Shown one piece after another: positions 8,322 through 16,241 of a stretch of DNA of 34,204 nucleotides. The DNA lies in the NCBI GenBank assembly GCA_030535455.1, contig JAUNJY010000044.1:1-34204 (forward strand), read 5' to 3'. Positions within the stretch are counted from its first letter, which is position 1. Each line of letters opens with the position of its first letter. Origin of the DNA: a bacterium. Its GTDB lineage: Bacteria > Bacillota > Clostridia > Lachnospirales > Lachnospiraceae. The position numbers and the translations under genes are program-made. A model generated the notes under the pieces. That model was not told the DNA's origin and made no database searches. It saw nothing but the letters and a program-made list of their open reading frames with translations.

Positions 8322-9353
8322 ATGTCAAAATCAAGCAAGATGCATGGAAAACAAACCTTATTGTTTGAAAACCCTCCATATGTTCTAGGCTATGCAGCTA
8401 TTGCCGGAAAGAAAGAAGGAGAAGGACCACTAGGCAGCTATTTCGATCTGGTAAATGATGATCCGTTTTTCGGAATGAAGACATGGGAAGAGGCAGAGAG
8501 TACAATGCAGACTTTAGCCTGCCAGTATGCTTTGAAGAAGGCTGGGCTAGAAAGCAAGGATATCCGTTATTTATTTGGCGGTGACCTGTTAGGACAATTA
8601 ATAGCCACTTCCTTTGGTGTCATTTCCTTGGAAATCCCTATGTTTGGTATCTATGGAGCATGTTCTACCATGGGAGAGGGAATTAGCCTGGCAGCTATGA
8701 CAATTGATGGTGGATTTGCGGAGAAGACAATGGCAGTCACTTCAAGTCATTTTGCCAGTGCAGAGAAGCAATTCAGGTTCCCTCTTGCTTATGGTAATCA
8801 GAGACCATATTCAGCAACATGGACGGTAACCGGAAGCGGTGCCATGGTTCTTGGAAAGACGAAGACGGAGAATGCCATTGATGTTGTGGTAAAAGGAATT
8901 ACAACAGGAAAGGTAACGGATTACGGTATCAAGGATTCCATGAATATGGGCGCATGCATGGCACCTGCAGCGGCAGATGTCATTTATGCCAACCTGACAG
9001 AACTGAAACGTACACCGGATTACTATGATAAGATCATCACTGGTGATTTAGGAACCGTAGGACGAGATATCACAATCGATATTCTGAGCAAGAAAGGATA
9101 CGATATCAGCAAGCAGTACATGGATTGTGGTATTGAAGTCTTTGACCCAACAGAGCAAGATACTCATGCAGGCGGCAGTGGATGCGGCTGTTCCGGTATC
9201 ACATTAAATGGCTATATCATCGAGATGTTGCGTAGAAAGACATGGAATAAAGTCTTATTTATTCCGACAGGAGCGTTACTTTCTCCAACAAGCTTTAATG
9301 AAGGTCAGACTGTTCCGGGTGTTGCACATGGTGTAATATTTGAGACAGTATAG
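8322..9353 (+). CDS. spoVAD: Stage V sporulation protein AD
   Basis: Soluble thiolase-fold protein of 343 residues that binds dipicolinic acid in the SpoVA channel complex. Family segments seen: QTLLFENPPYVLGYAAIAGK near the N-terminus, FGGDLLGQLIATSFG, the IYGACSTMGEG turn with the thiolase-like cysteine, SSHFASAEKQFRFPLAYGNQ, and a C-terminal HAGGSGCGCSG. ATG 8322 is used; AGGAGG (8307-8312) is 9 nt upstream, whereas a GTG at 8313 overlaps it. It starts 13 bases after spoVAC and ends 24 before spoVAE. Confidence 0.95.
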   Translation: MSKSSKMHGKQTLLFENPPYVLGYAAIAGKKEGEGPLGSYFDLVNDDPFFGMKTWEEAESTMQTLACQYALKKAGLESKDIRYLFGGDLLGQLIATSFGVISLEIPMFGIYGACSTMGEGISLAAMTIDGGFAEKTMAVTSSHFASAEKQFRFPLAYGNQRPYSATWTVTGSGAMVLGKTKTENAIDVVVKGITTGKVTDYGIKDSMNMGACMAPAAADVIYANLTELKRTPDYYDKIITGDLGTVGRDITIDILSKKGYDISKQYMDCGIEVFDPTEQDTHAGGSGCGCSGITLNGYIIEMLRRKTWNKVLFIPTGALLSPTSFNEGQTVPGVAHGVIFETV

Positions 9354-9377
9354 AGCCAAGGTAAGAGAGGGATTTTT

Positions 9378-9734
9378 ATGGATTATATAAAGGCATTTGT
9401 AGTAGGAGGCCTGATTTGCGTTCTAGTACAGATTGTAATGGATAATACCAAATTAATGCCAGGAAGGATTATGGTCGGATTGGTTTGCCTTGGTGCCTTA
9501 CTTGGAGCACTTGGACTGTATGAGCCATTTGCAAAATGGGCTGGTGCAGGAGCAACCGTTCCGTTAAGTGGATTTGGTAATAATTTATTTAAAGGAGTAA
9601 AGGAAGCAGTAGATAAGGAAGGATGGATTGGAATCTTTAAGGGCGGATTTACTGCATCGGCAGTTGGCTTGTCCTCAGCAATCGTATTTGGTTATATTGC
9701 ATCCTGGTTCTTTAAAGATAAGATGAAGAAATAG
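9378..9734 (+). CDS. spoVAE: Stage V sporulation protein AE
   Basis: A 118-residue membrane protein related to SpoVAC, with about three to four helices (KAFVVGGLICVLVQIV, ALLGALGLYEPF) and the shared core GAGATVPLSGFGNNLFKGV, closing with IASWFFKD. Length and position after spoVAD match clostridial SpoVAE (AEB type). A purine-rich GAGAGGG precedes the start. No further spoVA gene follows: a structured tail and a bidirectional terminator end the unit. Confidence 0.93.
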   Translation: MDYIKAFVVGGLICVLVQIVMDNTKLMPGRIMVGLVCLGALLGALGLYEPFAKWAGAGATVPLSGFGNNLFKGVKEAVDKEGWIGIFKGGFTASAVGLSSAIVFGYIASWFFKDKMKK

Positions 9735-9737
9735 TGG

Positions 9738-9834
9738 GCTGTCGCCTTTAATGTAGGATGAGAATATTTTAATGAAAAAAATTAAGTTAGACTGTGAGCG
9801 ACAGCTGCTATGTCAGGTAGATAAGACTACCTGA
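9738..9834 (+). other. Structured tail after spoVAE
   Basis: GCTGTCGC (9738-9745) and GCGACAGC (9798-9805) can close a 52-nt loop; TCAGGTAG/CTACCTGA (9813-9820 with 9827-9834, loop ATAAGA) forms a second hairpin. Neither has a T-run. It is 3' UTR of the spoVAC-D-E message ahead of the terminator at 9868. Confidence 0.4.
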
Positions 9835-9867
9835 TCCAAAGACTGATTTATGAAGAGACAATAAAAG

Positions 9868-9919
9868 AAAAAAGAGAGGTAGTCGTACTTGTAATTGGTA
9901 CGGCTATCTCTCTTTTTTT
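9868..9919. terminator. Bidirectional terminator between spoVAE and the penicillin-binding protein gene
   Basis: About 20 bp of stem: A-run, GAGAGGTAG, CGTAC against GTACG, CTATCTCTC, T-run, around a TTGTAATTG loop. A- and T-runs on both sides let it act for the two convergent genes. Confidence 0.9.
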
Positions 9920-9925
9920 ATCAGC

Positions 9926-12634
9926 TTATTCAGTTGTCTGTTGTTCATCCGGAACAGTATTTTCTGGTTCTGATGTGGCAGCAGGTGTAGTTGTTGGAGC
10001 TACATCAGGAATAACAGGAGTAGGCGTTGGAGTCTGATCCTTTAACGGTTCCTTATTAATACCATTTCCTGAGTGGATTGTACAGTAGGTAGAAACTAGG
10101 TTGGATGGTACGATGTAAGGTGTATCATCTGTCTTTCCAGTCTCATCCTTGTCTAAATAAACGACTTTCTTTGTATGTGGACACTTGTCAGAAGCAAGCT
10201 GCCCGCTTTCTGTACAGATTGTATATTCTACATGTTTGTCACAATAATCAGTTGGAGCTGTTCCACTTGCAAAATACTCTGTTTTTACAGTAGAACCACC
10301 GAGCGCCTTATCACAGACGCCGTCAACAGCAAGCTTTCCTGACTTCGTACAAATTTTAGCACTGACAATGGAGGCTGACTTTTCAAAATCCTTAGTTGCA
10401 AGATTTTTGTGAACCTTTTCCATGATCTTACGCCATAATACTTTATGATAGCTTGTATTGGACTGGCTTTCATTTAAGTCATAACCGCTCCAGATAGAAG
10501 CTGTGTAGTATGGAGTATATCCAGAGAACCAAAGATCAGTATTGTTTGAAGTAGTACCGGTTTTACCAGCAACAGGCATATTAACACTTTGAAGTGCAGC
10601 TAAAGTACCTGTACCGCCAGTCTTAACAACATCCTCCATGGCATTAGTAAGTAACCATGCTGTGGATTCTTTCATTACCTGTTTAGACTCTGTATTATTT
10701 TCTAAAATTACTTTTCCAGAACTGTCAGTAACCTTAGTATAGAAGATTGGCGTATTGTAAACGCCACCGTTTGCAATGGCAGCATAAGCAGCCGTTAATT
10801 CTAAGTTTGTAACACCATCAGTGACACCACCTAATCCCAAGGAAAGGTTGATATCAGAACGAACTTGCTGTGTTTCAGTTCCGTTGGAGTTGGTAGATGT
10901 ATCTACTCTTTGAGATACTAACGTTGTAAATCCTAATGATTGTAATGTATCAAAACCAACTTGTGGAGTTACTTTTTCTAATGTCTTTACTGTAACAACG
11001 TTCATGGAACGCTTGATTGCTTCGCGAAGTGTAGTAAGGCCGGCATAATCATTTGCACCTGACCAGTTGCTTACTTTTTTAGATGTTCCAGGATAGTAGT
11101 ATTCGGAGTCATCAATTACAGTGGCAAGCGTCATACCTGCTGTATCTAATGCAGGAAGATAAGTGGAAAGGATTTTGAATGTAGAACCAGGCTGTCTTAC
11201 TGTATCTGTTGCACGATTTAACGTACGGTTACCAGTCTTATCCCCACGGCCACCTACGATTGCTTTTACTTGACCGGTATGCTGGTCTATTAATGTGAAG
11301 GAAATCTGAGGCTGGATCTTCCAGTTTGTTGTTTCGCCGGCAACAGTATCTCCGTTTGCAACTTTGGCCTTCTTAAATTCCTTGATATATTTATCTGCAT
11401 CTTTTTTAGTCTTATAGTATAAGGAGAAGTTCTTATTTCCCTGTTCTGCGAAATAGTTTTTCATACTGCCTTCAGAATAGTTTGTACTAGTTCCGTCAGC
11501 ATGTTCTACCGTAAGACGATATTCTAACTGCCAAATGGAATTGGTAGGGTAATTGGACTCATCTTCTAATACTGAATCACAGATGTCTTGTAAGCTTTCA
11601 TCTTGAGTCGTATAGATACGTAAGCCGCCTCGATAGATTAACTGGCTGGCCTGCGTTGGTGTATATCCGCATTTTTCCACCAAATCATCAGATACTTGAG
11701 AAATCACTTCATCTACAAAATAACTATTGTATCCATATACATTGGACACTTCTTCATTAGCAGTTGCAATACGTTTGTAAACATCATCCGTATCAGCAAT
11801 GGCTGTGTTGTATTCTTCCTGAGTGATGTAGCCAAGACGGAGCATGCTGTTTAATACTTCAAGTCGTCTCGCCTTATTCTTGTCTGGATTGACAATTGGG
11901 TTTAAGTTGGCAGGACTTTGAGTAATTCCTGCAATGACTGCTGCTTCAGAAAGCGTTAAGTCGGAAACTTTCTTGTTGAAATAACGATTAGATGCTGCTT
12001 GTACACCTAATGTATTTGCTCCAAGGTTGATTGTATTTAAGTAATATTCAAGGATTTGTTCTTTGTTCATTCGATTTTCTAACTGAATTGCCAGATACTG
12101 TTCTTGAATTTTACGTTGTAAGCTTACGATAAAGGTTGATTCGTTACCACCTTCAAATACTTGGTTTTTCAATAACTGTTGGGTAAGGGTACTTGCACCT
12201 TGGCTAAAGTCGCCTTGTGACAAGCCGGTTACCGCAGCACGGAAAATACCGCGTACATCGATACCGTTATGGTCATAGAAACGTTCGTCTTCAATTGCGA
12301 TAAATGCTTCTTGTACATCTTTCGGAACGTGATCGATCGTAACATATTCACGATTTGCATTTTGACCAACTAATTTCTGTATCATCTTATTATCTGTATT
12401 ATACACATAAGTAGCATATCCATCGGGCTGTACGTTAATATTGTTGATATCAGGAGCATTATCGATCAGTCCGGATACAATACCGTATAGTGCGGATGAA
12501 CCGACTAAAATACAAAGTACGATTGCTACAAGAAAAAGTCTATATATAATGATGTTAGTCTTTTTGGCAAGCTTTGTTGATGAAGATTGAATTTTGCGTT
12601 GCTTTTCAATGGTTCCTCTCTTGCTAAAGTTCAT
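9926..12634 (-). CDS. Class A penicillin-binding protein (transglycosylase/transpeptidase)
   Basis: Bifunctional murein synthase of 902 residues. It has a short cytoplasmic tail, one membrane anchor near 30-52 (LFLVAIVLCILVGSSALYGI), a GT51 glycosyltransferase domain (EDERFYDHNGID, QGASTLTQQLLKN, KEQILEYYLNTI), and a penicillin-binding transpeptidase domain with SxxK (GSTFK) near residue 480, SxN (SMN) near 546 and KTG (GKTGTT) near 690. After this comes a Cys-containing segment and a low-complexity Thr/Pro/Glu tail (TPTPTP...PEQQ type). Translation is from ATG 12634 after AGGAGGTAAC. Single-gene unit on the minus strand with its own promoter and a palindrome in the leader. A PBP1A/PonA- or PbpF-like role is likely; which one cannot be told. 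Confidence 0.95.
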   Translation of the reverse strand: MNFSKRGTIEKQRKIQSSSTKLAKKTNIIIYRLFLVAIVLCILVGSSALYGIVSGLIDNAPDINNINVQPDGYATYVYNTDNKMIQKLVGQNANREYVTIDHVPKDVQEAFIAIEDERFYDHNGIDVRGIFRAAVTGLSQGDFSQGASTLTQQLLKNQVFEGGNESTFIVSLQRKIQEQYLAIQLENRMNKEQILEYYLNTINLGANTLGVQAASNRYFNKKVSDLTLSEAAVIAGITQSPANLNPIVNPDKNKARRLEVLNSMLRLGYITQEEYNTAIADTDDVYKRIATANEEVSNVYGYNSYFVDEVISQVSDDLVEKCGYTPTQASQLIYRGGLRIYTTQDESLQDICDSVLEDESNYPTNSIWQLEYRLTVEHADGTSTNYSEGSMKNYFAEQGNKNFSLYYKTKKDADKYIKEFKKAKVANGDTVAGETTNWKIQPQISFTLIDQHTGQVKAIVGGRGDKTGNRTLNRATDTVRQPGSTFKILSTYLPALDTAGMTLATVIDDSEYYYPGTSKKVSNWSGANDYAGLTTLREAIKRSMNVVTVKTLEKVTPQVGFDTLQSLGFTTLVSQRVDTSTNSNGTETQQVRSDINLSLGLGGVTDGVTNLELTAAYAAIANGGVYNTPIFYTKVTDSSGKVILENNTESKQVMKESTAWLLTNAMEDVVKTGGTGTLAALQSVNMPVAGKTGTTSNNTDLWFSGYTPYYTASIWSGYDLNESQSNTSYHKVLWRKIMEKVHKNLATKDFEKSASIVSAKICTKSGKLAVDGVCDKALGGSTVKTEYFASGTAPTDYCDKHVEYTICTESGQLASDKCPHTKKVVYLDKDETGKTDDTPYIVPSNLVSTYCTIHSGNGINKEPLKDQTPTPTPVIPDVAPTTTPAATSEPENTVPDEQQTTE

Positions 12635-12658
12635 AGTTACCTCCTATCATGTAAAAAC

Positions 12659-12682
12659 GTAGATGCATTAAAATGCATCTAC
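12659..12682 (-). promoter_or_regulatory. Perfect 24-bp palindrome at the predicted 5' end of the PBP message
   Basis: GTAGATGCATT (12659-12669), AA, AATGCATCTAC (12672-12682), 11 bp per arm. It begins about 7 bases downstream of the predicted minus-strand -10 and ends 25 bases before the start codon, so it is either an operator at +1 or a stabilising 5' mRNA hairpin. Confidence 0.5.
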
Positions 12683-12688
12683 CTATGT

Positions 12689-12717
12689 ATTATATCAAAT
12701 ATTATGCTTTAAATAAA
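12689..12717 (-). promoter_or_regulatory. Predicted promoter of the penicillin-binding protein gene
   Basis: On the minus strand TTTATT (12717-12712), 17-nt spacer, TATAAT (12694-12689). The -10 is perfect and the -35 weak. Confidence 0.5.
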
Positions 12718-12790
12718 GAAATATAGTAAATAAATATATTTTAAACACTAATTATAGGTAGAGTATTGCCAGAATAAAGATAAATAATCA

Positions 12791-12850
12791 TGTCGATAAT
12801 AGTCGAAAACAGGGTAAAAAGGGTGAAGAAAAATTGTTGAGAATTCGACA
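12791..12850. promoter_or_regulatory. Cluster of Spo0A-box-like sequences
   Basis: TGTCGAT (12791-12797), AGTCGAAAA (12801-12809) and TTCGACA (12844-12850, a perfect inverted TGTCGAA core) lie in the 320-base region between the divergent PBP and DUF6514 genes. The last is inside the promoter spacer of the DUF6514 gene. The Spo0A consensus TTTGTCGAA is known from Bacillus and Clostridium; binding here is inference. Confidence 0.35.
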
Positions 12851-12865
12851 ATAAAAGCTTATACT
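12837..12865 (+). promoter_or_regulatory. Sigma-A-type promoter of the DUF6514 gene
   Basis: TTGAGA (12837-12842), 17-nt spacer, TATACT (12860-12865). Start would be near 12872, giving an 85-base leader that contains the hairpin at 12887-12918. Confidence 0.65.
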
Positions 12866-12886
12866 ATAAAGGTAGTTAGATCATGT

Positions 12887-12918
12887 CTATTATTGTTGTT
12901 GGGGGATAATAATAATAG
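12887..12918 (+). other. Leader hairpin before the DUF6514 gene
   Basis: CTATTATTGTTGTT (12887-12900) pairs with GATAATAATAATAG (12905-12918) over 14 positions, several G-T, leaving a GGGG loop. It has no T-run and lies 38 bases before the start codon. Confidence 0.45.
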
Positions 12919-12955
12919 AAAAATTACAATTTATGAGGAACATTAGGAGGCAATA

Positions 12956-13249
12956 ATGAGGGAACAAAAGTTAATAACAACAAAAGTGGCAGGTAACGAT
13001 GATAACAAGAAGCTTATGTTAGAATATTACTTGACCGAAAAGAAAAGTGAAGAAACAGAAGAGGTGATTTATGGGATTTCAGTTACAAAACAGAGCGATG
13101 AAGGAATTGAAAGTGATGTAGTTGATAATATTTCCTATAAAAAAGAAAAAGTTTTAGACTTATTACATATTCTTAGCGAAAATACAGTAACACCAATTTG
13201 TCTGGCAGAAGTGCTAGATGATTTGATTACTGAAAGAATGTATAGCTAA
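12956..13249 (+). CDS. DUF6514-like small protein, 97 aa
   Basis: A 97-residue soluble protein with the pattern I associate with DUF6514 of Clostridia: a central EEVIYGISVTKQ strand segment, DNISYKKEKVLDLLHILSEN, then VTPICLAEVLDDLI near the C-terminus. No function is known for the family. AGGAGG sits just upstream of ATG 12956. Its promoter carries a Spo0A-like box and its leader a GGGG-loop hairpin, so it seems individually regulated. The next gene has its own extended -10. Confidence 0.7.
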   Translation: MREQKLITTKVAGNDDNKKLMLEYYLTEKKSEETEEVIYGISVTKQSDEGIESDVVDNISYKKEKVLDLLHILSENTVTPICLAEVLDDLITERMYS

Positions 13250-13262
13250 AGATTGAAAAGTT

Positions 13263-13271
13263 TGATATAAT
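13263..13271 (+). promoter_or_regulatory. Extended -10 promoter before the YigZ-family gene
   Basis: TGATATAAT (TGN-TATAAT) 14 bases after the DUF6514 stop and 33 before ATG 13304; no good -35 at 17 nt. Confidence 0.4.
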
Positions 13272-13303
13272 AATCCTTAATGATATTTTCCTGGAGGTTA
13301 TTT

Positions 13304-13960
13304 ATGATCGAACAATATAAAGAAATCTATGAAGGTGGCACTGATGAGATCGTGGAGAAGAAGTCCAGGTTTATTGCCACCGTTTTTCCAGTGAAAGCAG
13401 AGGAAGAGGCTGTCAAGCTAATTGAAGAGACGAAGAAGAAAAATTGGGATGCAAGACATAATTGCTTTGCTTATGTGATTGGACCAAGACATGAACTTCA
13501 GCGTTTTAGCGATGATGGAGAGCCTTCAGGAACTGCAGGAAAACCTATTCTAGACGTATTATTAGGTGAAGATGTTCATAATGCATTAATTATTGTAACA
13601 AGATATTTTGGCGGTACATTGCTTGGAACCGGTGGCTTGGTAAGAGCTTATCAGGGAGCTTCCAAGGCAGGCTTATTAAGCAGCGAAATCATTACGAAAA
13701 AGTGTGGATACAAAATCTTAGTTAAGACAGATTACAATAATGTCGGCAAGATCCAATATATTTTTGGACAAATGGAAATCGATGTAATAGACAGCGCTTA
13801 TACCGATGAAGTTCAGTTTACAATTGCAGTGGAGCTTTCAGTAAGTGCTTCCCTTGAGAAGAAGATACAAGAAGCAACAAGTGCAACGGCTAGCTATGAA
13901 AAGCTAGACGATATTTATTATGCAAAAACAAACGGACAAGTATTACTCTTTGACGAGTAA
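13304..13960 (+). CDS. YigZ/IMPACT family protein
   Basis: A 218-residue protein of the YigZ (YvyE) / IMPACT family. Family signatures: EKKSRFIATVFPV, the DARHNCFAYVIG and RFSDDGEPSGTAGKPILDVL segments, and VTRYFGGTLLGTGGLVRAY, followed by the C-terminal ferredoxin-like DUF1949 domain. The molecular role in bacteria is not settled; eukaryotic IMPACT affects Gcn2 signalling. ATG 13304 is chosen over an in-frame codon at 13280 because CTGGAGG at 13291-13297 fits it. Confidence 0.92.
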   Translation: MIEQYKEIYEGGTDEIVEKKSRFIATVFPVKAEEEAVKLIEETKKKNWDARHNCFAYVIGPRHELQRFSDDGEPSGTAGKPILDVLLGEDVHNALIIVTRYFGGTLLGTGGLVRAYQGASKAGLLSSEIITKKCGYKILVKTDYNNVGKIQYIFGQMEIDVIDSAYTDEVQFTIAVELSVSASLEKKIQEATSATASYEKLDDIYYAKTNGQVLLFDE

Positions 13961-14000
13961 GGAATACAGATATAGTATAAGACAGAGAGGATGACCCAGT

Positions 14001-14177
14001 ATGGCAGTACCAAAGGATCCTGTAATGCTACTAAGTTTTCTTAATCTTAAATTACGTGATTTTTACAGTAGTTTAGATGAGCTTTGCAAAGACTTAGGAT
14101 TGGAAGAGCAAGAGATTATAACAAAATTGAAAACAATTGATTACGAGTACGATCAGACACGAAATCAGTTTGTATAG
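14001..14177 (+). CDS. DUF4250 domain-containing protein, 58 aa
   Basis: A 58-residue protein beginning MAVPKDPVMLLSFLNLKL and ending RNQFV, which matches the DUF4250 pattern (PKDP-MLLS-N-KLRDFY, YDxxRNQFV). GAGAGG lies 12 nt upstream. Function unknown. It is 40 bases after the YigZ gene, with which it may be co-transcribed, and ends before the terminator at 14201. Confidence 0.85.
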   Translation: MAVPKDPVMLLSFLNLKLRDFYSSLDELCKDLGLEEQEIITKLKTIDYEYDQTRNQFV

Positions 14178-14200
14178 ATGGTCCTTTTATAAGGATACAG

Positions 14201-14248
14201 AAAGACGCCAGAAAAATGCGGTAGATGCATTTTCCAGGCGTCTTTTTT
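14201..14248 (+). terminator. Rho-independent terminator after the DUF4250 gene
   Basis: AAAGACGCC (14201-14209) pairs with GGCGTCTTT (14237-14245); an inner GAAAA/TTTTC and TGC/GCA stem follows; T-run at the end. Confidence 0.9.
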
Positions 14249-14291
14249 AGGTGATAGAAAAGAGGTAAAGTGAGTAAGAAGGAGGGGCAGT

Positions 14292-15110
14292 ATGAAAATC
14301 AGACATAGAAGGATAGGGATTGTTTGGGTACTGATTATGTCCTTATGGATGACAGGGTGTTCAAGAAGCAATGCACCCGACAATGCTCATGATATTTTAA
14401 GCATGGCCTATTCTAATATGAGCTCATTGTCAAGTTATAGCGCGGTTACAACTTTTCACTTATCGATGGAATACACAGAAACTACGAAACAGATCCACAT
14501 TGTTTCGAACATTACGGGAGTAAATGAGCCGATGGAGATTATGATGGAACATAAGCTGGATGGAGAGACGGATTTTACCTATGATTATATATACGAAAAG
14601 GAGGACGAAGAATATCGGACAAGTTACGCAATGGGCAAGTGGAGCAAGCCGGAAAAAATAAGCAAGGAACTGGTGGAAAGCCTTAATTCCCCAGTATTGT
14701 TTGGAGTATATTTTATTGATATCAACTCCTTTGAAATTGTGAAGAAAGACAAAGAGAGTATAGTATTAGAAGGAAAGATAGGGAAAGAGCATCTAGACAG
14801 TGCATTAAAGGAGTCAGGGGCATTAAGACAGTTCTCCTTAACCTCCCTTACAAAGGAAGTAATGGAAGCATTGCCGGAGATTAAGGTGCGAGCCTGGATC
14901 AATCAAGAGACAGTTACCATCTCAAAGGTGGAGCTGGACATGAAGGAGACTCTGCAGGCACTTATACCTGCCCTTATTGGAAGGAACAGTGTTGCAAGTG
15001 CCAAGGTTGCAGAGTGCACTATGGTTCTTGATCAGATCAAGCAAAATGAAGTGACTCCAGTAAATATACCAGGTGAAATTAAGAAGTCACTGCAAGAGGC
15101 CATTGCCTAA
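14292..15110 (+). CDS. Putative lipoprotein, 272 aa
   Basis: Signal peptide with positive N-terminus (MKIRHRR), a hydrophobic core and lipobox MTGC, giving lipidated Cys23. The mature part looks like a beta-rich LolA/LppX-type fold seen in DUF6612-like lipoproteins (SYSAVTTFHLSMEYTE..., a central YRTSYAMGKWSK, repeated alternating strands); this is impression only. A good GAAGGAGGGG precedes ATG 14292. Its stop overlaps by 4 nt with the stop of the convergent phospholipase-like gene. No enzymatic motif seen. Confidence 0.85.
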   Translation: MKIRHRRIGIVWVLIMSLWMTGCSRSNAPDNAHDILSMAYSNMSSLSSYSAVTTFHLSMEYTETTKQIHIVSNITGVNEPMEIMMEHKLDGETDFTYDYIYEKEDEEYRTSYAMGKWSKPEKISKELVESLNSPVLFGVYFIDINSFEIVKKDKESIVLEGKIGKEHLDSALKESGALRQFSLTSLTKEVMEALPEIKVRAWINQETVTISKVELDMKETLQALIPALIGRNSVASAKVAECTMVLDQIKQNEVTPVNIPGEIKKSLQEAIA

Positions 15111-16111
15111 AGACAACAGCTTCGGCCAGTATTATAGGAATGATCTTTCAAATCATCTAACAAATCTTTTCTGTACTGTTCCTTTCTGGCCTGATCACCT
15201 GATGTAATTGAAAGAGAATGATAATAGCAGGAAAGCAGCTTTAGTCGTTCGAGGACAGTTGAAAGTGCTTTTTGGTAGAGAGCGATAAAACTGTCATTGG
15301 ACTGTGAGAAAGGATCCCAAGGATTTTTCCATAGTGAGTTTTTCTTGTTTAAGTAATCTGTTCCATCCTTTACTTGATCGATAGTAAAGAGGCTTGTAAG
15401 AAAATGTGCCCTTACAGTGCATGTTTCCAGCAATTCAATTGGTTTACGTTTAGGGCCACCGTGGTCTGTTAGAAAGGCAACCTTCCATGACATGGAGGAT
15501 AAGGCCTTTTTCATAAAGGATGGCGTTGAATAGGCAGAAGGGTTGTCTGGAAAATAGGTGGCTGTAATCGTATCTGAGAGACATTTTCCAAGCAATACAG
15601 CTTCTTTTTTAGTAAGCTTTATAAATCGAGCAGCATTATAATCGCTGGGAACGCGATGTTTTAAATGTCTAAGCATAAGACTGTCCAGGTTTGACTCGTA
15701 TTGACAGTGTGTGGCAAGATACCCAAGACCACCGGAACTGTGGATATCATAGTGAGTCTGCCAGTAGATAAAGGGATGGGTCGCGCAGTCCAGTGTATAG
15801 TGGCAAATCAGTCCGGCCAAATAGGATGTGAAGATTTCTTTCCTCTCCTTTATGTTTGATTTTTCTAAAAAGTCCAGGCAGCAGCGAAAATATTCATCTG
15901 TCTTAGTATGATGCATGAGTGAGCCTAGCTTGCGTTTTGGGTTTAAGTTGCAACTTAAGTCATAAAAAAATAAGTCTGGTCCCTGCGCTCCAATGTTAAA
16001 TGCATGAGGGTAGGTTAGGATGACATCCAACATATCTGAGGGGAGGGGAAGATCCTTTAATTTATGGACGGCTTGACGGCCAAATAATAAGTGAGTTAAG
16101 TAACCAGGCAT
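15107..16111 (-). CDS. Zinc-dependent phospholipase C-like protein
   Basis: A 334-residue protein beginning MPGYLTHLLFGRQA, the typical start of the clostridial zinc-dependent phospholipase C family. Candidate metal ligands are the early TH, NIGAQGPDLFFYDL, the MHHTKTDEYF segment, and HYTLDCATHPFIYW. It has no signal peptide, so the substrate is unclear. ATG 16111 is chosen: AGGAGGT stands 8 nt upstream on the minus strand, and the ORF ahead of it (toward 16192) has none. Convergent 4-nt overlap with the lipoprotein gene. Confidence 0.8.
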   Translation of the reverse strand: MPGYLTHLLFGRQAVHKLKDLPLPSDMLDVILTYPHAFNIGAQGPDLFFYDLSCNLNPKRKLGSLMHHTKTDEYFRCCLDFLEKSNIKERKEIFTSYLAGLICHYTLDCATHPFIYWQTHYDIHSSGGLGYLATHCQYESNLDSLMLRHLKHRVPSDYNAARFIKLTKKEAVLLGKCLSDTITATYFPDNPSAYSTPSFMKKALSSMSWKVAFLTDHGGPKRKPIELLETCTVRAHFLTSLFTIDQVKDGTDYLNKKNSLWKNPWDPFSQSNDSFIALYQKALSTVLERLKLLSCYYHSLSITSGDQARKEQYRKDLLDDLKDHSYNTGRSCCL

Positions 16112-16182
16112 AATACACCTCCTAATAAATTTAATAGTATAATTATACACCTTATGTGGCAAAGATAGACATACAAGGCAGG

Positions 16183-16211
16183 TTGTAACCAAGTAAATTG
16201 TCTGTTACAAT
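16183..16211 (+). promoter_or_regulatory. Sigma-A-type promoter of rarA
   Basis: TTGTAA (16183-16188), 17-nt spacer, TACAAT (16206-16211), 31 bases before the rarA start. Confidence 0.6.
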
Positions 16212-16241
16212 AGAGACAAATAAATGAGCGAGGCAAAATAA

